DNA of 64,000 nt from Brevipalpus yothersi. Lineage: Eukaryota; Arthropoda; Arachnida; Trombidiformes; Tenuipalpidae. The notes under the pieces are model-generated. The model was given only the letters and a program-made list of their open reading frames with translations, did no database searches and was not told the origin of the DNA. This document shows, piece after piece, positions 40,901-51,570 of this stretch (position 1 is its first letter; every line of letters starts with the position of its first letter). The stretch covers positions 553,399 to 617,398 of the forward strand of contig QZCP01000667.1 of assembly GCA_003956705.1 (NCBI GenBank), in the 5' to 3' direction. The position numbers and the translations under genes are program-made.

Positions 40901-43900
40901 TGGTTTTACCTGATTAAAAAGTTCAAAGTAAGTCAATCAAATTCTTTCAAGTTGATTGGAATCGATAAGATAACAGAAACAGATCAATCAAAAGCCTGGA
41001 GAACTTACTCTTGAGTTTTAGAGTTGCCTTGGTCATATCCATTCCAAATTTATTGGATGCTTTGCACACATATTCCCCATCATCACGAGCCATCAGCCAG
41101 CCAATGTCCAACACAACGAACCCAAAATCATTGAGTGTTCGAATTCGAGATCCAGTGGTGAGAGGAACTCCATTATGGAACCATTCAATTTGCAAATTTG
41201 GATCACCAATTATTTTCGGATCCAATCGACACTCAAAATGTGCCGATTGTGATTCACTCTTGTCAAGAACATCTTTGATGTGTGTTATAAATTTTGGTGC
41301 CTGTTCAACAATTGAATCATCTTCATCAACCCTTCGTTGATGTCGTGAATGACTTTCCAATTGTTCAATTGATCGTAAGCTATTCGTTTGTATGGGAGCT
41401 TTCATCACAGAGGAACCAGAATCGGTCACTTGTAGGGTACATCGATTGACATCGGAACCAAATTTATTGGTTGCAACGCAAACGTATTCACCCTTATCAT
41501 CATCACGAACCGATGAGATGTACAATAAAATGAAACCAAAATCATTCATCGTTTTGATACGAGAACTTTCACGTAGCTCTTGACGATTGTGATACCATTT
41601 GACAATCAAATTTGGATCCGTTTTAGGTGTAAGTAGACACTCAAAGTGAGCTGAATCCCCCTCTTTGACAGTAACTGATTTCAAAGGACTCATGAACTTT
41701 GGCTTCTCACCTTGCTCACGATGTACAATCTTAAGGCTAACTGATGCTGACACTTGACCCCACTTATTGGTAGCTTGGCATACATATTCGCCCATATCTT
41801 CAAATCTAATATCAATCAGTTCCAATAGGACCAAACCGAAAGCATAGAATGTTCGCACTCGATGTCCCTGCTGTAGTGGTTTACCGTTATGAAACCACAT
41901 AACTTGCATAGTTTGATCACCAATCGGCTCTAGTCGAGCTTCAAAATGGGCTGAATCACCTTCTCGCATATTGAGAAGAGGCTTAAATTGACTTCGAAAA
42001 ACTGGTGGTCCACCATGTTCCGAAGGAATAGCAGTCTCTTTTCGACGAAGTGATCTTTCCAGACGTTGAATTTCTTCCAAGCCACGTTGACCCTCTGGAT
42101 GTGTAGTCTCCTGGGCAACACGTTCATTACGACTGACCACCAATATTGTGGTGGATGTGAATGCTTCACCTAGCCGATTTTTGGCTCGGCATGTCCATAT
42201 TCCACTGTCACGATTTTGAATATCTCGAATGTCCAGCGCAACAAAACCGAAATCATTTGTGTGCACAAATCGTGATGCTGATTCAGCTGGAGCACCATTG
42301 AGAAACCATTCGATGGTGAGAGATGGATCACTTGATGGCTCAACACGACATTCCAAGTGTAGTGGATTACTTTCTCGTACAGTGAAATTTTGTTTCAATG
42401 GAACGATAAAGCATGGCTTCGGGTAGGATACATCAGCCATTACTGGTGGAATATAGTGGGATCTGTTTTCGAGTACTCGAATTTTTTCGATCACCTCATC
42501 ACCAGTTGGATGCTGGGGCTGAGATATGATGGATGATTTAGCATGGACACGAAGTGAACCGGTGGTTATTGCTTGACCTTTGGCATTGCTTGCTCGAACA
42601 CTGTATGTACCGGAATCATGTGAGCCACATGCATTGATGTCCAATGTGATTAAGCCAAAATTGAAAGTCACCTTTGATCGAGATCCACTGCTCAGTGGAC
42701 GATTATTGTGGAAAATTTCCACTCTCAATGAGGAATCTTGGGATGGTTCAACTCGACATTCAAAATGAGCTCTGCCACCCTCTTGTATTTCTACACTATT
42801 CAATGGACTCCGAAAAGTTGGTGCCGGAAAATCGGGTTGTTCAATTGATTTTTGTCGTGTTTGCTGTTGATTATGTGATTCAAGACGACGAATTTTTTGC
42901 AAACTTTCTGGCCTTTCGGTTGCAAGAGCAAAACTTCCTTTGCCTTGATTTGATAGAGAAACAGAGAAAAATAACGAAAATTATTAGTATCAATTTGTTC
43001 TCTAATTCGATCTTGTAGAGTGTTAGGATCCTATTTTTTCATCAATGCTCTTAGAAAAACTTATGTCCGGACGAAAGAGAGAGAGAGCAAGAAAAAAAGT
43101 GGAAAATAAATAAAATTTTCGATTTTAGTTTATTCTGGATAAGCTAAGCACCTTCATTGGGTTATTATTAGGCTTATGTTTGGAATGCTCTGACCAGTTA
43201 AGAATCCGATGACAAGAAAGATATGGGAGATAAGAAAAGAATTGGCAATACAGATGATAGAAACAAAACGAGAGAAGAGAGACTAATTTTAGATCAACAT
43301 GGGGACTGAGCAAAGCACCGTTAGAAAAGCTTTTTTCAGAATTCCTCGCTCGACGGACACTTGTTGGACCTATCAGATGTTTCGATTTGAGATGCAACAT
43401 GCAGATTTTCCTGATAGAAGATGAATTTATCTCAATTTTAATTGATAAAGCATCAGAGTACACTCCATCATTGAAAACTACACTGATTCTAGAGCTAAAA
43501 AATAAAAACTATCGAATATTTCGCCGATCAAATGTTTGGATGAAACGGAAAAAGTAACAACTACCATGTGCCTCTAGCCATTCATACCAATAATGATATA
43601 AAAGAGTTGCGATCGAAATGGCTATTCATCTTACCTTGAATATTAATTGCACAATTACATATTGCTTCACCGAAATCATTAACAGCTTGACATGTGAACA
43701 CACCAGAATCATCTTGACGGACACCGATGATGTCCAAGCTAACGACACCGAATTCATATTTGGTGATTATCCGATTAGCCTCTTGTAGTGGTTGACCATT
43801 TTTGTACCATGTAACTCGAAGCCTATCATCATCAGATGGCTCAAGTGATAATTTAACTTTCAAATTTTGGCCCTCAACAAGATTATTTTGATTACTCTCT

Positions 43901-44394
43901 TGCCTGGTGAACACTGGAGCTTTTCCCGGCTTTCGCCTGATTTGTTCTGGAATTCGTCGAGTTTTTACCTCCATTCGTTGGGTTTGCTGTTGAGTTTTTT
44001 GGTGAGCTTTTTGTTGCTGTATTTGAGGTTGCTGGGTTGTTTGATATTGGGTTTGTGGCTGTTGGGTTTGCTGTTGTCGAATTTGTTGTTGGGTTTGCTG
44101 TTGTCGAATCTGTTGGGTTTGCTGTTGTCGAATCTGTTGGGTTTGCTGTTGCCGAATTTGTTGGGTTTGATGGTGTTGACTTTGTTGCTGCTGTTGTTGT
44201 TGTTGTTGATATGTCTGGTGGACTTGAGGATGATTAGATGATGATGTTTCCGTTAATACACCGGATTCACTTTTCACTATTCTCGATGTTGATGTAACCG
44301 ATGTTCCACCTTCCCTACTGATGGTACGTCGAACATACCTACCAGTATTTTCGGATACTTCTTCTTTAATGTCAAGAACGGAATAACTAGCCAT
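28985..44394 (-). CDS. sls: kettin (Sallimus-type) giant sarcomeric protein, 33 Ig domains
   Basis: Thirteen coding exons inferred from GT-AG sites and codon phase: 43635-44394, 41009-42943, 40469-40909, 39845-40369, 37437-39764, 35007-37334, 31785-34940, 30842-31690, 30596-30768, 30055-30522, 29836-29965, 29304-29765, 28985-29199. They sum to 13770 bases, an exact multiple of three: 4589 codons plus TGA at 28985-28987. This is the size expected for the 500-kDa kettin of insects. ATG at 44392-44394 begins MASYSVLDIKEEV, followed by Gln repeats. I count 33 Ig domains per exon as 1,5,1,1,6,6,8,2 and 3 in the last five exons. Most are joined by about 35-residue linkers containing EKI--LE-type motifs, the kettin hallmark, and most carry DSG-Y-C signatures. 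Kettin binds actin and alpha-actinin at the Z-disc/I-band. All junctions in the repeat part are phase 1. The short exon 30596-30768 is a charged non-Ig linker. No PEVK or FnIII region is present. Confidence 0.88.
31785..34940 (-). repeat. sls: kettin super-repeat, unit 3 plus two extra Ig (exon 7)
   Basis: Exon of 3156 bases. The first six Ig follow the a-b-c-d-f-g order of units 1 and 2; then come an extra Ig (ITQPADLEL) and one of type e (LTHIKDVLDRSES). Confidence 0.88.
35007..37334 (-). repeat. sls: kettin six-Ig super-repeat, unit 2 (exon 6)
   Basis: Exon of 2328 bases, same length, phase and Ig order as unit 1. It shares a 140-base identical stretch with unit 3 (36791-36930 versus 34397-34536). 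Confidence 0.9.
37437..39764 (-). repeat. sls: kettin six-Ig super-repeat, unit 1 (exon 5)
   Basis: Exon of 2328 bases encoding six Ig domains in the order a (ITQLNSVEI), b (FIVPLKENF), c (FTSQPKPLAN), d (LSQLRSVSV), f (ITHIRSVTN), g (VKQLENPPH). Unit 2 has exactly the same length and order. Confidence 0.9.
39845..40369 (-). CDS. sls: kettin exon 4: internal copy of the N-terminal segment
   Basis: Spliced in phase 1 at both ends. It encodes SIIVLDINEEF...SIRRTISRDD, then MATSMEVDE, then RIPEQIE and an Ig of the same subtype as exon 1. It thus repeats the whole N-terminal arrangement minus the Gln-rich insert. An internal ATG at 40248-40250 is in frame and could serve as a start if an internal promoter exists; I cannot show one. 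Confidence 0.82.
40469..40909 (-). CDS. sls: kettin exon 3: linker plus terminal-type Ig
   Basis: Encodes SKTNVAYDTQM... and one Ig with KPEPVNVIEGEYAKF and FKLSYDGSYHLDIPHTRQYD. This is the same type as the second Ig of exon 8 (30842-31690: KPEPVNVLEGEWAKF, FKLSYDGIYHLDIPRTRQYD). The donor after LLNSG is phase 1 and fits exon 4. Confidence 0.85.
41009..42943 (-). repeat. sls: kettin partial super-repeat (exon 2)
   Basis: Five Ig in order a-b-c-d-e. The a-d part parallels the start of units 1-3, and the last Ig (ITHIKDVLDKSES) matches the last Ig of exon 7. The unit therefore looks like exon 7 with the middle removed. Confidence 0.85.
43283..43362 (+). repeat. short dispersed repeat R, copy 2 (kettin intron 1)
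   Basis: CTAATTTTAGATCAACA...GAGCAAAGCACCGTTAGA, matching copy 1 at 26793. It is the main recognisable feature of the 691-base first intron. Confidence 0.65.
43635..44394 (-). CDS. sls: kettin exon 1: N-terminus, Gln-rich repeats, first Ig
   Basis: Begins with ATG in a good context, encodes VLDIKEE...VRRTISR, then (QIRQQQT)n and poly-Gln (about 43990-44220), then RRIPEQIRR and an Ig domain ending ...CNCAINIQGK. Its order closely parallels exon 4 (39845-40369), which has VLDINEE, IRRTISR, QRIPEQIES and the same Ig type. Confidence 0.88.
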
Positions 44395-46161
44395 TTTTCA
44401 CGACAAATTTGGATCCTGATCTCATAAGAAGAGGTGGATTGAGAGGGAAAAAAAGTCAATCAATTGTCGAAATATTTCGTGACATTTTAAACTTTTTACT
44501 CCAAGGAAAATATATGTTCCTTACACAACTCTTCTTTCCACAGTTTCACAAGTTCAGATTATGTGAACGGTAAAAAGAGAGAGAGAGACGATTGATGAGG
44601 ATGGGAAGAGGAGAGAGATGAGGATAATTTTTCTCTCTTCTGATCCTATCTAGTATGTACGAATCTGGTTAGAAAAGGGAGCAAAAAGAGAAAAAGATTC
44701 TCAAAGATTTACTGGTTAAGATGATGGTTAAGATGAGTCGATTCGAGTTGAGGGTTGAGAGAGAGAGAAAAAAAGAGAAGAGAGAAAGAGAATATCTCTC
44801 TCCATAGGATGTACTCAACGTTACATGATGATGAGCCCCTAAAAGGGAGATATAATTTTTGGCTGAACATTTGGGATTATCTTTAAATAGAAACTGGCTC
44901 CTTTTTGGCTTTAAACCAATTTTTTACAGCCACTTTTGTCTCATATTACTAGTTACACTTGCTCATTGCTCAAATACGCCACACACACTCATACACTCAT
45001 ACACTCATATACTCATACACTCACACATACACAGATTTACATACAAACGCAAAAAAACTTGGTAGAAGAATAAAAATGTGTCTCTCTATGATTAACGTCG
45101 TGAAACGTTAGCTACTTGTTAGCCATTCTTAACCGTACGCAATTCGTTTAAGCATTTTGAAATGCTTTTCTGACGAATATTCCGCTCGTTTGTTGGTTAA
45201 ACTGTCGTCACTTAACTGAAGCTTACAGGGTTTTCTAGATTTTTGGGTGTACATATTTGCAAATTGGCATAAGATAGATGCTCATTAATTTGAGACTTTT
45301 CTCTCACATTTTCGATTGGAATTGCTTGAATCATCACCAATATTAGGTGTTTCAAAATTTTGCTTCAAGCATCTCAAGGTAAAGGTTATTTACAGTCTAG
45401 CGAAATTTATCCGATTCATCTTCATTCTCTTCCAGAATATGGTAGACAAATTGAAAGTTTGTGATTTTTGAGAATCGTGGATAGCAATATCAAATAGAAA
45501 TCTAATAATCTAATAATTTATTACATGAAAAGATTTTTGGTGAGCGACAGAAGAGAAAAAAATCTTCAAAAAGAGAAGAACCAGAATTACAGTACTAATA
45601 CAATTATTAATTATTCAATATAAATTTCAAACTTTTACCGGCTTTATTGTGCTTAAGATTACAATGTAATAGTATGAGAGACGGGGACAAAAAATCCATC
45701 TGACACCAAGAGCTCAAAACAATTTATGATCCTGAGGCTCTGGTATTTAGACTATGAATAGATATTCTAGCCATTTTTCAAAAATAATATTCTTCCTTTC
45801 AAATCTTTTGGAGTTTTGCTGACTCATATACATGTATACTGTATTCTTATAGAATAGCATGAAGTAAAAAAAATTCATGTATCAGCTTATACTTGATACT
45901 AAAAATTGGAAATTAATCTTCAAAAAAGAATTATCTGGATTAAACTTTCGATAAAAACAATTTGATTTTCACATGAAAATAGACGTTTAACCAAAAAATA
46001 TTCATTGCACAAATGACTCCTACTGAGGTGGTGATTGATCATTTATCTCACATGAGAATCATTATTTTTAGAGAGATTACTAGCTCTTGAATAAGCTTTG
46101 AGCTACATCCGATCATTCAGCTGAATGCTGGCTTATTAATCAGAAATATTTGTGATTAGTT
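44395..46161. other. kettin upstream region, no gene seen
   Basis: About 1.8 kb between the kettin start and the small secreted-protein gene. GA-rich near 44570-44600 and 44755-44795, ACTC-rich near 44980-45030. The block at 45723-46080 belongs to the diverged repeat shared with 24003 onward. It should contain the kettin promoter; I see no clear TATA box. Confidence 0.5.
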
Positions 46162-47240
46162 TCATAATTTGAATAGAGATCTACCTCTCATCGGCTTACT
46201 CTTATAATGATCACCAACTCCATTTGGATAGAAAACTGGCTTGATACCTTTTCTGGCGAATTGTTCCGAAAATCGTTGATCTGGTGGTCCATGGAAAAAT
46301 TGGTATCCATTTTCGGGATATTTTCCATAATGGCTAGGAACTTTTTGACTTTCTGGATGGGAAACCAGTGAGTTTCGCCAATTTGAGAATGTTGATGTCA
46401 ACTGATCTCGAGCGGATTTCGGTCGATCATGGGAACTAGCATACGGACTCGAATATCCTGGATAGGATGGTGATCGACTTCGGTATCGAGGAGATCTTGG
46501 AATTGATGAATACGGTGAACCATACATTGAAGGTGCTGGAGCAGTTCGATAGCTGTGATGAGAGCCGGAAGTAGCCATCGAATCAGGATGTTGATGATAG
46601 TTGGAGTGATAATTTGCATGTGGAATAAAATGTTGGGGTGGATAGGGTGTCTTTGGTTTGAGGAGACCAGCAAGAGAGGCAACTGCTAGTAATGATAAAA
46701 ACTGGCACTCCACATGATAACTGAGAAAAATCAATTGAAAAATAAGAGAAAAAACAAAGCCACAACGAAGCTTCATGATGATTATGGTCTTTCACTGACC
46801 AAGTCAAGTGTTTGAGTGAGAAAATTTTCATTATTGATTCCGTTTTTGGTTCCGATCATAATTGACATAAATGATTTCAAGTCTCACTCAGCCAGACTAC
46901 TATTGAGCAATACAAAGCTATGATTAATATAGCTAATAGTTGATTAATATAACAGGAATCGCAATATTTAGTTTAATCACATTATTAATTGTGCGCTTCA
47001 TTAGCCATCCAATCAACTTTGTGTCACAATTTGCCTAAATTAAGAACTGAGATCAAATCTTGGCATTAGTTTGTGTATTTATTCATTTATTGTGTAGTCA
47101 ACCAAATAATCACAGCTTCACACTAGCCAGCACACACTTTTCTTCCTTTCAAAATTACATGATGCGTCATCAATTTCATGATATTCAGGAAATTGAATCA
47201 ACATTACTGCTAATCTTGAGGATTTCCAGATAATGATGCT
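45723..47240 (+). repeat. diverged dispersed/segmental repeat, copy 2
   Basis: Blocks at 45723-45785, 46970-47045 and 47093-47240 correspond in order and orientation to copy 1 at 24003-24975. The small secreted-protein gene (46162-46776) sits between the first and second blocks and has no counterpart in copy 1. Confidence 0.55.
46162..46776 (-). CDS. small secreted Tyr/Ser/Pro-rich protein, unknown
   Basis: Intact frame of 204 codons from ATG at 46774-46776. Residues 1-25 are a good signal peptide (hydrophobic FVFSLIFQLIFLS, likely cut after VEC). The rest is His/Tyr/Ser/Pro-rich with SPRYRSRSPSYPGYSSP-like repetition, no cysteines after the signal peptide, and a basic C-terminus. I recognise no family; composition resembles cuticle or other extracellular structural proteins, which is only a guess. 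A GAG|GTAGAT near the end could be a splice donor, in which case the last residues would differ. The gene stands alone on the minus strand, upstream of kettin on the same strand. Confidence 0.55.
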   Translation of the reverse strand: MKLRCGFVFSLIFQLIFLSYHVECQFLSLLAVASLAGLLKPKTPYPPQHFIPHANYHSNYHQHPDSMATSGSHHSYRTAPAPSMYGSPYSSIPRSPRYRSRSPSYPGYSSPYASSHDRPKSARDQLTSTFSNWRNSLVSHPESQKVPSHYGKYPENGYQFFHGPPDQRFSEQFARKGIKPVFYPNGVGDHYKSKPMRGRSLFKL

Positions 47241-48528
47241 TAGTTTATTCATTTAGCTATTGTTTAAGATTGATATGACCGATCTAGAGAGCGGATGATT
47301 AGAATGGAAGATGAGAAAATAATTGAAAGTAGTAGCGATTGAAACAGAACGAGAAAGGAAGAGGGAATTAATATTGCTAATTTAAGATTAAGGCTAAGCA
47401 AACCGATTCGTTAGAATAGATTTTATTCCAATTCCCTGTACTGTGTTCCATTCCATCAAGGATTCCAGGCATATATTACTGTTTTCTGATCGAATGATTG
47501 AGCAAATTAATTCAATGTAAACTTTTCTACTGGCAACAAATTGAAATCTCACAAGTTAGCGGACTCTACTTCACCTTATGAACAATAATCTTTCAGAATC
47601 ACAGAAAAAGAATTGGAGCAATTTTCATGGGAAGAAAGAAATTCTTCTCCAATATTCATGAATATCACTTTTGCACTCCACATGAAGCATTGGTCAGTAT
47701 ACACATACCGATACTTGGACATTATCATTACAAGAAAATTTTTTCTCTCTTCTTACTGAAAAGTTTTCTGCTACTGAAAAGTTCAGTTTCCCGGTTCATC
47801 AGCATTGCAGTTCTGTGTGTGTGTTCATGCAACCTGTTGCCTTGCCTCTCACAACTTTGCATGTTGTGTGTGTGCCAGTGTTTGAATATTATTATTGTTA
47901 TTAATTATCATTTGAACTTTTCATGTCATTTAATGTCTTGATGAATTCAAATCAGACGCTACAAAGTCCATCATCATCAACATATCATTGAGAGCGAATA
48001 TAACTTGTCAAACAAGATAGTTGGGATAGTTAATAGCGTGACCGTTTTTTTTCAATACATCCTTCAACCAAGTGTGTATGTATGTGGAACCGCCCAAGTA
48101 TTTAGACAATCTGAGGCTTCCAATGCCTATGTAACAATCCAGAGAGAATGGCCAATGTGTGTGTTTTGAAATATTTGGCGTATTATATTCACCATGAACA
48201 CAGTATCTTAGTGACACTTGCCAGTCTCATGTGTTCATGAGGGGAAACCTTTGAAGAGCTTACTGATTAACCTGTGTCTGTGTCTGTGCTTGTGTATGGT
48301 GTTGATCGATAAACTTGTACAGACTGAGATTGAGATACATCTTCTGACTAAAGTTTTGATTGATAAAAGTTTATGTATACAAACACTCACAAGATTAATT
48401 CTTGATCAACTTTATTCTCTAAAGTGTAAATCATATATTATTCAATGACTTCGACATCATATCAATTTTTGCCATTCAAATCTCATCGATAAGAGTTTCT
48501 CTTTCTTGTTTGTGTTGGAGAGAAAAAA
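46777..48528. other. intergenic region, repeats only
   Basis: About 1.75 kb. It contains the end of the diverged repeat copy 2 and repeat R copy 3 (47376-47440). The frame at 47627-47941 is low-quality Leu/Cys-rich translation without homology I recognise. The last few hundred bases should hold the Tsf2 promoter. Confidence 0.5.
47376..47440 (+). repeat. short dispersed repeat R, copy 3
   Basis: Looser copy with CTAATTTAAGATTAAGGCTAAGCAAA...CGTTAGAATAG. A preceding GAAACAGAACGAGA is shared with the flank of copy 2 (43261). Confidence 0.5.
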
Positions 48529-51059
48529 ATGATAAGAATCTCTAATAGCCGCTTCTTCAAGCAACACTTTGATCTCAATTTATCAACTAATATCTTGATT
48601 ATATTTTTATTGCTTCTAAATACATTGGATGGTAAGTTTGCGTAAAAGAAATGAAAACTTTTGATTCCAATGAAGGCGTTGGCTCTGCATGTAAACTTTG
48701 GCGGTCTCTTGGGAAAGAAGTGAGATAAAACAATTGATTAATTCAAATTTAATTTAATTTATTTGATGTAGAGTTACACGGACAATATATCAACAATGAA
48801 GTTGATAAACCTTTCACTGAAGATCTCATCTGGTGTACTACAAACGCTGCCGAACAGCTCAAGTGTCAAGAATGGGCAGACGCTATTAAAAGAGTTCGCG
48901 AAATACCCAAATTTGGTCCATACAATTTGAAATGTGAACAAGCATCCGATCGTGAACATTGTATGAATCATATTGACAATGGACGAGCCCATCTTGTCAC
49001 TCTTGATCCAGGAGAACTATTTATCGCCGGTCGTCATCACAGTTTGGTGCCAATTGCGGCGGAAAAGTATAGCAATGCAAAAGAGAATGGCTTCTATTCA
49101 GTTGCTGTGGTCAAAAAATCTTCCTCAACAACTCTACAGTATCCATATCAATTGCGAAATAGGAAAGCTTGTTTCCCAGGAGTTGGTAACATGGCTGGTT
49201 GGTCTCTACCATTGTCAGAACTCATAAGGAATGGTACCATTGAAGTTAAAGATTGCAATAATATTGTCAAAACAGCAGCTGGCTTTTTTGGTGAATCTTG
49301 TGCACCTCAAGCGCTCAATGATAAAAATAATCCAAGTGGTGATAATCCACAATCAATATGTGCTCTGTGTCAATCAAAGTGTTCCGGATCTGATCCGTAT
49401 GCCAATTTTGATGGTGCATTCAAGTGTCTGATGGACAGAGGTGATGTAGCTTTCTTAAAACATTCAACTCCTGAATTGATGTCCAGAAGACTGCGAAACT
49501 ATCCTGTTCGAGAAAGTTTTGAGCTATTGTGTAAAGAAGGTGGTCGTGCACCTCTGGAAAGTTATCGATCCTGTAATTGGGGCTATTCTCCTGCCAAAGT
49601 GATAGTTGTTCTTTCATCTAAGAGAGAAAAAGAACGAGAAAAGATTCAAAAATTTCTCGAAGCCTCATCTTGGCATTTCAATCCTCGAAGTCGAGATGAC
49701 ACTTCCAATCCACCTGATTGGCGAATTCCTGTGGCAACTTTTCGTCTCACCGACTATGATACCACAACACGGTGGACTGAGAGAGCAGATTTGCTGTTCT
49801 CTGATGATTTGACTGGTTTTGAAATGTTAAAAGACAGCCAACAGACATTCAGAAACTATCTAGGTAGATATAATTATGATCTGCTCACAAAAAATATGAA
49901 AAGATGCCCTGTTCCAAATGCCAAATTTTGTGTCACTTCTGAACCGGAGAAAAGCAAGTGCATCGATATGTTACGCACTTTTCGAGGAGCTCTACTGAAA
50001 CCCGATTTAAGTTGTATCCTCAAACCGAGTGCATCCTCATGTATGGCTGCCATTCAGTCTGGAGAAGCAGATTTGGCCATGTTAGATGCTGGTGATGTTT
50101 ATCGAGCTGGCAATCGTTATGGCTTGATTCCTATTCTTGCCGAAAAGTATGATCTAAAAGATCCCAGCTACTATGTGATTGCTGTTGCCCGTAAATCTGA
50201 CAAGGATACTGATCTCAATTATCTGCGAGGTGTGACTTCATGTCACACGGGTGTCGGCATGGCCGCTGGATGGGTTATTCCGTTAAGTTTCCTTATCTCA
50301 AACAATCGTATGCGAGCCCACGATTGTGACTCAGTTCGTGCGGCATCACAATTTTTCCAAAAATCTTGTGCCCCTGGAGCTCTTTTGGCTGATTACGCGT
50401 CCAGTGATTGGAGTCTTAGTAATCTGTGTGATCTTTGTCGAGGACAATCGAGTCACTATTGTGCTCGTGATGCATCGGAACCATTTTATGGCCACAGTGG
50501 AGCACTTCGATGTGTTATCGAAGCTGGCGGACAAGTGGCTTTCGTTAAACACACCACAATTGTGGAAAATACAGCCGGTCGTAATCCGGAATTTTGGTCA
50601 CGTAACTTGATTCCAGAGGATTTTGAGCTACTGTGTCGTGATGGTACTCGAGCTGCTCACAATATGTCTGCTAAATGTAATATTGGTAAGGTAGCCGGAA
50701 ACGCTCTGGTTACCAGCAAATACAAGCCTCCTTATCACATAGATTCGTATGTTAATCTTTTTTTGACTGCTCAGCAATCGTACGGCTCAAAGTATTCCCA
50801 GGGCTACACATTCAAAATGTTCGTTTCTGAGGAAGATTATCATGATCTAATTTTTAGTGATGCAACATCTCAATTGGTTGCCTTGCCACACCATAAGCGA
50901 GATCATCGGATCTATTTGGGTCCTGAATTCATCAATGCCATGAAACTCACCGATTGCACTTCACATTCCCTCCGAGCTGTACCATCTTTTCTCACTGTGA
51001 CAATATTGTTTACACTCGTGCCTTTTCTAACAAATTTTCATAAATTTATCATGATGTAA
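48529..51059 (+). CDS. Tsf2: transferrin 2 / melanotransferrin-like protein
   Basis: Two exons, 48529-48631 and 48772-51059, joined in phase 1 (GTAAGT...TAG): 796 codons plus stop. Residues about 20-36 are a hydrophobic signal sequence. Two transferrin lobes follow, each with the family motifs (lobe 1: LVTLDPGE, FYSVAVVKK, GAFKCL, DVAFLKHS, FELLC; lobe 2: LAMLDAGD, YYVIAVARK, GALRC, VAFVKHT, FELLC) and GVGNMAGWSLP / GVGMAAGWVIP anion-site loops. The C-terminus is hydrophobic (SFLTVTILFTLVPFL), consistent with a GPI anchor signal as in melanotransferrin. Length fits Tsf2, which in flies acts at septate junctions. By alignment from memory, the second tyrosine and the histidine of the iron site are replaced in both lobes. 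AATAAA follows at 51178. Confidence 0.9.
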
Positions 51060-51177
51060 TTTTTGATAACTATTTTTTATGTACGCAACACTATGTGGAA
51101 TCTCATGATCCTGGAAAAGTTGCCTTTCCTCTTTCGAGTATTCACAGGATGTAACGTCGGAAGAGAAAACGAATTTG

Positions 51178-51183
51178 AATAAA
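51178..51183 (+). terminator. Tsf2: poly(A) signal of Tsf2
   Basis: AATAAA about 120 bases after the Tsf2 stop codon. Confidence 0.55.
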
Positions 51184-51570
51184 AACGTTAGACCAGGAAG
51201 ACACACAACTGAGGAAAAAATCTTTTTTATCACTATGTGTTTAACCGCTGGAAGTAAAGAACAATTGAATCATAAAGATCAATGAGTAAATTTTGTAAAT
51301 ACTAGTATATTATCTAGGATGTATAATCCAAAGACACTTTAATGCTACATACTTTTGTGACTCAAACCAAATTGCTCGTCTCATAAAGTGACACGAGTGA
51401 TAAGAGCAAGCGAAAAATATTGTGAGCAGTTAACCTTTTTAGAAAAGCGAATGTATAAAGTACTCTGAAGGAAAAAGTTGAATATATCTGAGATAAATAG
51501 ACCATGAGAGAGAATAATGGAAGAATAACTTCCCGTAACAGGAACCATTCAAAGGAAATGTATTCCAATT

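Noticed and set aside
34999..44394. Reading each large Ig frame as a separate gene with its own start
   Set aside because: Every large frame is bounded by GT-AG sites of matching phase 1, and the summed exons are an exact multiple of three, so they are exons of one gene.
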